DNA of 6,876 nucleotides from Planctomycetota bacterium (GTDB lineage Bacteria; Planctomycetota; PUPC01; DSUN01). The notes below the pieces were generated by a model, which saw only the letters and a program-made list of their open reading frames with translations, was not told the DNA's origin and did not search any database. Shown here one piece after another: positions 1 to 5,900 of the stretch. Location: the NCBI GenBank assembly GCA_016872875.1, contig VGYW01000437.1:1-6876 (forward strand), read 5' to 3'. A program made the translations under genes and the position numbers. Position 1 is the stretch's first letter; every line of letters begins with the position of its first letter.

Positions 1-140
1 GCCTTGTCGCGGCGGTCGTACTCGGTGCGGATGTCCACGCCCTGGTCCCAGAGCGCGAGCATGGCGCGCTCCCAGGCCTGGGGGAGGTTGTCGCCCGTGA
101 CCTTGATGACCGGGAGGTGCCCCTGGTTGGTGCGGGACAA
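1..140 (-). CDS. Thymidylate-synthase-like protein, N-terminal 46 codons only (3' end outside window)
   Basis: Starts at TTG 140-138, one base after the HEAT gene's TGA, with a strong Shine-Dalgarno 6 bases upstream. The frame is open to the left edge. The translation begins (M)SRTNQGHLPVIKVTGDN and continues through LPQAWERAMLALWDQG to VDIRTEYDRRDK. The pattern of a Val/Ile strand, then LPxAWERAxLALWxxG, then xIRTEYDR matches the N-terminus of a thymidylate-synthase-related family that I recall from planctomycete and related genomes. It also has the general ThyA-type layout of an early AW-containing helix followed by a T-E segment. ThyA-type enzymes convert dUMP to dTMP with methylenetetrahydrofolate in the cytoplasm. 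The catalytic Cys region is outside the window, so activity cannot be judged. Existence of the gene is well supported; the family call is moderate. Confidence 0.72.
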   Translation of the reverse strand, partial: MSRTNQGHLPVIKVTGDNLPQAWERAMLALWDQGVDIRTEYDRRDK

Positions 141-141
141 G

Positions 142-804
142 TCACTCTCCTTGGGGCTTGGCCCAGAAGCAGGCGTCGCCTGGCTTCGGCTCGGTGCGTG
201 AGCTCTGGGCGACGATGCTTGCAGCGGAGCCTTTCGGATTGGCGAAGAGGAGGTCGAGGAGGCAGACGAAGGCGTCGCCGCGCCGGACGTTGACTCGCAT
301 GCCGCGCCGCGCGCCGTGGCGCGATGAGAGGCTGGTGGCCACCATGTTGGTCTTGGCGTCGAGTGCTGCGACCCTGCCGCACAGGGAGCTCAGGGGCGTG
401 GCTTCGAGGGCCTTCTGGCGGTTGGCCTTCCACCAGGCGCGCCAGGCGGGAAGGGCGCTCCCCTCCCCTGCCGGCCCGCCGGTGAAGGCGGCGAGGGCGT
501 CGGCGGCCTCCTTGCGGGCCGCGGCGTTCCTGGCCTCCAGGAGCGGGTCGAGGGCGTCGAGCGCGCTCGCCTCGCCGAGCCTGTAGAGGAGCACGGCGGC
601 CGCGGCGCGGGCCTCTTCGTTCGGGTCGGCCAGGAGCTTCTTGAGCTCGGGGATGGCGGCCTTGCCCGCCTCGATGATCGGCGGCCAGTCGTCGTAGCTG
701 GCGTCGGGCGACTTGAGCCTGGCGACGAATGCGGCAACGGTGGGCTCGGCGGCGAGGCAGGGTGCCGCGAGCGCCAGGGGAGCGAGAAGGGCAAGCGAGC
801 GCAT
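142..804 (-). CDS. Small exported HEAT-repeat protein with C-terminal GxxxGM-type beta domain
   Basis: 220 residues, ATG at 804-802, stop TGA at 144-142. Residues 1-19 form a Sec-type signal peptide: MRS, then a Leu/Ala-rich core, with likely cleavage near CLAA/EP. The Cys at 16 follows Pro, so a lipobox is unlikely. Residues about 36-108 contain two HEAT/PBS-lyase-like helical repeats (AIPELKKLLADPNEEARAAA, then a second DPLLEARNAAARKEAADALA copy), ending in a Trp-rich AWRAWWKANR at 120-129. Residues 142-214 are probably a beta domain with SSRHGARRGMRVNVRRG (160-176) and a closing KPGD. This resembles the G-x-x-x-G-M-x-x-x-V modules often found at the end of exported planctomycete proteins. 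HEAT repeats mediate protein-protein contacts and no catalytic motif is visible, so a periplasmic scaffold or accessory role is inferred. It lies 19 bp after the membrane protein gene and 1 bp before the next gene, so it is almost certainly in the same operon. Confidence 0.85.
   Translation of the reverse strand: MRSLALLAPLALAAPCLAAEPTVAAFVARLKSPDASYDDWPPIIEAGKAAIPELKKLLADPNEEARAAAAVLLYRLGEASALDALDPLLEARNAAARKEAADALAAFTGGPAGEGSALPAWRAWWKANRQKALEATPLSSLCGRVAALDAKTNMVATSLSSRHGARRGMRVNVRRGDAFVCLLDLLFANPKGSAASIVAQSSRTEPKPGDACFWAKPQGE
147..152 (-). promoter_or_regulatory. Shine-Dalgarno inside the end of the HEAT gene, fixing a TTG start at 140
   Basis: The minus strand reads AAGGAG at 152-147, 6 bases before TTG at 140-138. 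The site lies within the last codons of the HEAT-repeat gene, whose TGA (144-142) sits between SD and start. This arrangement allows termination-reinitiation coupling. Confidence 0.8.
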
Positions 805-811
805 GAGCGGG

Positions 812-816
812 CCTCC
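812..816 (-). promoter_or_regulatory. Strong Shine-Dalgarno for the HEAT-repeat gene
   Basis: GGAGG on the minus strand, 7 bases before the ATG at 804-802, in the 19-bp gap after the upstream TAG. It fixes the start of the HEAT-repeat gene and indicates independent ribosome entry within an operon. Confidence 0.85.
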
Positions 817-823
817 GCTGTGG

Positions 824-2815
824 CTAGAAGATGGTGCGGCGGACGGCGGAGTCTATGAGCTTGAGGGCGACGGTGGTGATGCCGATGAGGCCGACGCCGC
901 AGACGTAGCCGGCCATGAGGATGGGGGCGTAGGCGCGCCACTTGAGGTCGCCGAACCGCTTCCTGAAGTAGTAGCGGCCGAGCATGGCGCCGACGAACTC
1001 GGGGATGGCCATGAACGCGCCCTGGCCGATGCCGGTCAGCATGCCGTAGAAGACGATCATGGGGATGCCGAAGAGGCTGAAGACGGCGACGAGCGCGCTT
1101 GCGACGGCGAAGCCGGCCCCGATGTACTCGACGTGGAGAATCCGCTGGATGTTGGCCAGGCCCTCCCCGCCGGGCAGGGTGGTGCGCATCCACATGCAAC
1201 TGATCGTGGCGTTCAGCGGCCACATCTTCTGCACGAAGGGATAGGTGCTCGACGGGATGACGTCGAGGTTCCATATCCACGACCAGTAGATGAAGCTGCA
1301 CACCCATACGACGACGAAGGCGAGGAGGCTGGAGTAGACGACGCTGCGGAACTTCGTGCGGGTGAGCTCGAGCTGCTTGAACATGCCGGCTGCCTCGCCG
1401 TAGTCCTGGAGGGGCATGGGGGCGAACCAGATGGGGACGCCGAGCGCCTTGCCGGTGAGGAGCTGCGCGCCGTAGAAGGAGGCCTCGCGGAGGTAGGGGA
1501 AGGAGACGCTGCCCGAGCCGCCCGTGATGCCGACCATGCGGGCGTTGATGTAGGACTGCATGGGGGAGAAGACGAAGCCGAAGATGGCGGGAATCCACCA
1601 GGGGAACTCGGGGACCAGGATTTTGCAGAGGGCGACGAAGACGAGCTGAGTGGAGGCCCAGACGGCAAGCGGCTTCCAGATGGGGAGGTCGCCGCGGCCC
1701 TCGGGCAGGGCCGCCTCGGGCGCCTCGCCACGCCTCTCGCGGGCGAGGCGCTCGCGGCGCTGCCGCAGCAGCGCGCGTATCGTGCCGCCGATGCCCAGGT
1801 AGAGGATGACCAGCGACGCGCCAATCGAGAAGCTGATCCAGAGGTCGAACTGGTTGCTGATCTGGGTGGGGACGTAGGACATGCCCTCGTTCCAGTTGTA
1901 CAGCACGCCGTAGTTGTAGAGCAGGCGGGTGCCGAAGAAGGTCATCACCGCCCAACTGATGAACATGCCCACGATGAGCCAGAAGGGGAGGACGAAGCCG
2001 ACGATGACGGCCACGAGGTCGAGCGTGATCGCCACGGGCGTGGCCGGCAGGATGCTACCCGTGTACGGCGTCAGGTCGAGCCAGGGGATCGGGATGATCT
2101 GGACGGTCCTGGTGAAGATCATGCTGGTGAGGACGGGCACGCCGATGTAAACGAGGCCGAAGAGGATGCCGATGATGCTTCCGATGGAGAAGACGCGCCA
2201 GCGCCAGCCCTCGCGCTTCGAGGAGGTCTCGGCCAGGGCGGTGGCGGCGCCCGCGTGGACGGGTGCGAGGGGAAAGGGGAGCCGCTCCATGTCCGAGGTC
2301 CAGCGGAACAGCACGTAGCCGAGGCTCAGGCGGTTGACGTTGTAGATGAGGTAGGTGGCGAGCGCGAGAAGGAGGGGCTTGAGCCACACGCTGTCGAGAA
2401 AGGTGCGTTCGAGGAGCGCCGAGCTGCCGCGCGGCGGCACCGCCCAGGTGGGGAACGCCTGGTGAATGCCGTCGGACATCGGGCACTGGACGAGGTACTG
2501 GCTCCAGATGAGCCCCTGGAGCGGCCCCATGGTGGCGAGGCCGGACGCGATCCAGTACATGATGATGATCTCCTGGGTGCGGAGGCGCACGAAGGAGCGC
2601 TTGGCGATCTCGATGAAGAGGATGATCGTCACCCAGTCGGCTGCCGTGCCGCCGGCGGTGGTGCCGGTGATGAGGCCGAGGTAGATGGCCCCCGGCATCA
2701 TCACGAAGCCCACGAAGAGCGCCGCGACCACGATGTTCCAACTGAAGCCCCACTGGAACGGGGTGTCGGCGGCGACGATCTCGAACTTTTCCTGGGCTGC
2801 CGTGTCGTCAGGCAA
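824..2815 (-). CDS. Polytopic membrane protein, DUF6785/DUF6784-like, possibly OPT-related transporter
   Basis: 663 residues from the TTG at 2815, ending at TAG 826-824. The frame extends to a TTG at 2908, but that adds only repeat-encoded SDQSDQ residues, lacks a Shine-Dalgarno and overlaps the upstream stop by 8 bp. With the chosen start, 12-14 hydrophobic segments are visible, for example near residues 26-49, 144-161, 207-227, 259-294, 325-347, 406-422, 491-512, 566-604 and 628-654. A basic loop near 349-365 (RQRRERLARERR) is probably cytoplasmic. The early MPGAIYLGLITG stretch (40-51) recalls the first-helix YLGLxTG pattern of OPT-family oligopeptide or metal-chelate transporters. Later segments such as YNWNEGMSYVPTQ and NARMVGITGG fit, from memory, the uncharacterised DUF6785/DUF6784 proteins of Planctomycetes and relatives. 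No ATP-binding motif is visible. It is probably an inner-membrane secondary transporter; peptide as substrate is only a guess from the OPT resemblance and the neighbouring peptidase-like module. Gene identity as a membrane protein is firm; transporter class is moderate. Confidence 0.85.
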   Translation of the reverse strand: MPDDTAAQEKFEIVAADTPFQWGFSWNIVVAALFVGFVMMPGAIYLGLITGTTAGGTAADWVTIILFIEIAKRSFVRLRTQEIIIMYWIASGLATMGPLQGLIWSQYLVQCPMSDGIHQAFPTWAVPPRGSSALLERTFLDSVWLKPLLLALATYLIYNVNRLSLGYVLFRWTSDMERLPFPLAPVHAGAATALAETSSKREGWRWRVFSIGSIIGILFGLVYIGVPVLTSMIFTRTVQIIPIPWLDLTPYTGSILPATPVAITLDLVAVIVGFVLPFWLIVGMFISWAVMTFFGTRLLYNYGVLYNWNEGMSYVPTQISNQFDLWISFSIGASLVILYLGIGGTIRALLRQRRERLARERRGEAPEAALPEGRGDLPIWKPLAVWASTQLVFVALCKILVPEFPWWIPAIFGFVFSPMQSYINARMVGITGGSGSVSFPYLREASFYGAQLLTGKALGVPIWFAPMPLQDYGEAAGMFKQLELTRTKFRSVVYSSLLAFVVVWVCSFIYWSWIWNLDVIPSSTYPFVQKMWPLNATISCMWMRTTLPGGEGLANIQRILHVEYIGAGFAVASALVAVFSLFGIPMIVFYGMLTGIGQGAFMAIPEFVGAMLGRYYFRKRFGDLKWRAYAPILMAGYVCGVGLIGITTVALKLIDSAVRRTIF

Positions 2816-2823
2816 GGGCGTTG

Positions 2824-2828
2824 CCCCT
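2824..2828 (-). promoter_or_regulatory. Ribosome binding site supporting the TTG start at 2815, within a small hairpin
   Basis: The minus strand reads AGGGG at 2828-2824, followed by 8 bases and then TTG at 2815-2813. This is the best Shine-Dalgarno/start pair near the beginning of the membrane protein gene. The site can fold onto the start: AGGGGC (2828-2823), loop AAC, GCCCTT (2819-2814) gives a 6-bp stem including one G-T wobble, covering both the SD and the first two bases of the start codon. Confidence 0.5.
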
Positions 2829-2840
2829 AACTGATGCTGA

Positions 2841-2894
2841 TCCGACCGATCCGACTGATCCGACTGATCCGACTGATCCGACGGATCCGCCCGA
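2841..2894. repeat. 9-bp tandem minisatellite in the intergenic spacer, GATC every 9 bp
   Basis: Six head-to-tail 9-bp units, plus-strand consensus TCCGACTGA: TCCGACCGA, then TCCGACTGA three times, then TCCGACGGA and TCCGCCCGA. Each junction makes a GATC, and with the flanks there are seven GATC tetramers (first 2839-2842, last 2893-2896) at exact 9-bp spacing. The array occupies most of the 85-bp spacer between the permease stop and the preferred start of the next gene. Because the unit is 3 codons long it stays open in every frame and reads as SDQSDQ on the minus strand and IRLIRL on the plus strand, which invites false N-terminal extensions. I recall similar SDQ/SDR-coding minisatellites in planctomycete and related genomes, but cannot verify this here. 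Confidence 0.9.
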
Positions 2895-2900
2895 TCGGCC

Positions 2901-5900
2901 CTATGCAATGGCCGGCGCCGGCTCCCCCACGATCCGCCTGCCCTCCTCGGCGTAGTCGGCCTTGGTGCCGCCGGGGACGGTGCGCCAGACGAGGAACTGC
3001 TTGCGCAGCACGTTGAGGAAGCCGCGGTTCATGCGCTGCCAGGAGAGGGTGTCGCCGCTGACGCGCAGGATGCGGACGACGATGCGGTAGATGTTGAACT
3101 CGCCGGTGGGGACGGCCTCGAAGCGGACCTCCTGGCTGATGCCGAGGTCGTAGGGAGCGAGCCAGCAGCGGGCGGAGATGACGTAGTCGGCGCCGCTGCC
3201 CGGCTCGCCCTTGCGCAGTTGGACGTCCTCGGTGTAGAAGGCGCCGATGGAGGTCTCGCCGTAGGACTGTAGGAAGCGTGCGAGGTATGAGTACATGCCG
3301 AGGATTTCGGCGCCGCCGACTGTGAAGGGGAAGTCGAACTGCCAGCGGTCGCCCTCGGGGGGCGGGAACTCCCAGCGGCGGGTAACGTCGGGCACCGCCA
3401 TGTCCGATGCCTTCTTCGCGGGGTAAAGGGTCGAGAGGAGCACGGTGATGATGACCACGAGGCTGGAGTAGATCGTGGAGGTGGACGAGTAGTTGAGGGT
3501 GATAGCGCCGAGGAGGCCCAGGTGGAACACCACGCTGGCCACGAGCTGGCCGAGGAGGTAGCCCGCGACTGCGCCCACGGTGGCGTAGACGATGGACTCT
3601 GCGAAGAAGAGCGCGGCGACGTGGGTGGGCGCGAGGCCGACCGAGCTGTAGATGTAGATTTCGCGGAACCGCTCGTAGACCGCGCCCATCATGGTGTTGA
3701 GCACGATGAGTGCGGCGATGAGGATGGGGACGAAGAGGTTGCCCACGCCGCCGAACGAGGTGGTCTGGAGCGAGCTCCAGACGCGGACGCGAGCGTCCTC
3801 GCCGCTGCCCTGGGCGATGAAGAGGTTGAGGGCGACGCGCTGCATGAAGCGGCGGATGTCCTGGCAGAACTCGTCGAACGGCTTGGTCTGGACGGCTTCG
3901 GCGCCCTTGCCGGCGGGCGGCTCGCGGAAGGTGGAGAGTGCGATGGAGTGGAGCATGCCGCCGATGTCGCGCGCGAGGCCGTAGGGCACGAGCATGGCGT
4001 TGGATGCCTCGATGTGGGTGAAGGCCTGGATGGGCGCCTTGGCCGCCTCGTCGGGGTTCTCCTCCACCACCATCTTCGCGCCCTCCTGCTGCGTGTCCAC
4101 CGGCGTCAGCTTCTCGTCGTCGAGGTCCTTATACTTGTTGAAGCTCTCGGAGTTCAGGAGGCCGACGACGGTGAACTCGTGCCCGAGCATGAGGATGCGC
4201 GGCTTGTCGGGGTCGGACTTGTCCTTGATGGCTTCGGGCTTGATGCCCACGCGAGCCGCCACGTCGTCGGGCAGGATGCACACGTGGCGGTCGCCCTCGC
4301 GGAACCAGCGGCTGCCTGGGAGGAGAAAGGACTGCGGCCCGCCCTTGGGGTTGACGTAGACCTCCTGGGGCGTGAGGCCGACGATGCCGTTGACGTTGCT
4401 GCGGCCGCCGGCGGCGGTGAACTCGAAGTACTCCTTCTCGCCCCTGGTCTTCGAGAGGAGCCAGGCGCGCGGCGCGATGGTGGCCGCGGCGCCGAACTCG
4501 CTCCGCAGGTAGTCGAGCACGATCTCCTGGAGCCCGCGCCAGTTGCGGTCGCGCACCAGCACGCCCTCGTAGCTGGGGGCGTTGGGGCGCGAGAGCTCGA
4601 AGATCTGGATGGACGACTGGATGGAGGTGAAGGATAGGACGGTGAAGGTGAGGAGGGTGAGGGTGACGGCGGTGAGGGTGGTGCGGACGCGGCGCTTGCG
4701 GAGGTTGGAGATGCCGAGCATGACGGCGGCGTAGGTGGCGGAGAGGCGGCCGACGTCGGCCTGCTGGATGCCGGTCGCCGCCTGCTTCATCTTGCGTATC
4801 TGCTCGTTGAACTTCCCCACCACGATGAAGAGGACGACGACGCCCATCGCCAGGATGACGAAGGCGAGCAGGATGATGTAGGGGCTGCTCGAGAGCTTGA
4901 AGGCGGGGTGGACGTAGCGGAGCGCCATGAAGACCACGAGGAAGATGGCGGAGAAGCCGGCGATTCGCTTGCGGATGTCGGCCGCCCCGATCAGCAACCG
5001 CTCCATGAAGAAGGCGAAGGGGATGAGGAGGATGAAGTAGAAGACGACGCCCTGGACGGTGTCGTTGGCCTGGCTAGCGACCTCAGGGTAGGCTTTTGCC
5101 TCGTAGCCCCAGGCCTGGCGCGATTGGGTCATGAAGCGGGAGTAGTCGAGATTGCGGAGCGCCTTGTCGGCCTGGATGAGGGCGAGGCGGGCCTCGTCGT
5201 GGAGGCCGGGCTTGCCGCCGAGGCGCGGCGGGCGGTCGCGCTGCGGGAAGTTGGCGAGCATCAGGTTGCTGATGCCGTAGCGTTCGAGTTCGCGCAGGCG
5301 GTGCTCGTTGAGCACCCACATGTCCCACGCCACGCGATAGGTCGGGTAGAGGAGGAGGCCGCCTGTGGCGGGGTAGCCCGTGCCGCGGGCCTCGTTGAGG
5401 GTCACGCCCAGGTCGGCGAAGGCGTCGTCGGGCGGCCGCGTGACCGCCCTTCCGCCGCGTTCCAGCTCGGCGTTGGTCAGGAGGAGCTTGATGCCGTAGA
5501 GGCCGGTGCCCATGTGGACCTTGAGGCGCTGCTCCTCGCCGGCCGTGGGGTCGTGCTTGCCGAAGACGACGGCGGCGCTGGTGATGATGTTCTCGGCGCG
5601 GCTCTGGCCGGGCACGTAGCGCGCCCCCCATTGCTGCGGAACCGAGTTGTCGGTCCCCAGAAGCCCCAGCATGTCCAGAACCGTCAGGTAGCGGGAGTCC
5701 ACGATTTCCAGGATGGTGAGCGGCTTGCATCTGAAGAGGACGCACTGGGAGCCGCCGCCGAACTGGACGTCGTTGGGGTAGGTTTCTTTCCCTTGCGGCC
5801 CTTCGTCCTGGGCGTAGATGATCGAGCCGTCGTCGGCCATCTTGTAGGCGAGGAGCTGCATGCCGCCCCAGCGCCAGTATTGGATGAAGGGGAAGAAGAA

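Noticed and set aside
390..1955. Minus-strand open frame (521 codons) spanning two genes in another phase
   Set aside because: Arg/Pro/His/Ser-rich frame-shifted shadow that crosses the boundary between the membrane protein and HEAT genes, both of which have better starts and recognisable content.
713..2830. Long plus-strand open frame (705 codons)
   Set aside because: It is antisense to the clearly real membrane protein gene. Its translation is dominated by Asp, Glu, Gly, Ala and His with no recognisable fold, as expected for the opposite strand of GC-rich hydrophobic coding DNA.
2896..2914. Inverted repeat CGGCC/GGCCG around the permease stop codon, considered as a terminator
   Set aside because: The stem is only 5 bp with a 9-base loop, there is no downstream T-run on the minus strand, and the next gene follows closely in the same direction.
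3522..4637. Plus-strand open frame (371 codons)
   Set aside because: Antisense shadow of the FtsX permease core; low-complexity acidic translation and no family resemblance.
4621..4685. GGTGAGG-like repetitive tract
   Set aside because: It encodes the Thr/Leu/Val-rich first FtsX helix; the periodicity follows from ACC/CTC/GTC-type codons, not from a true tandem repeat.
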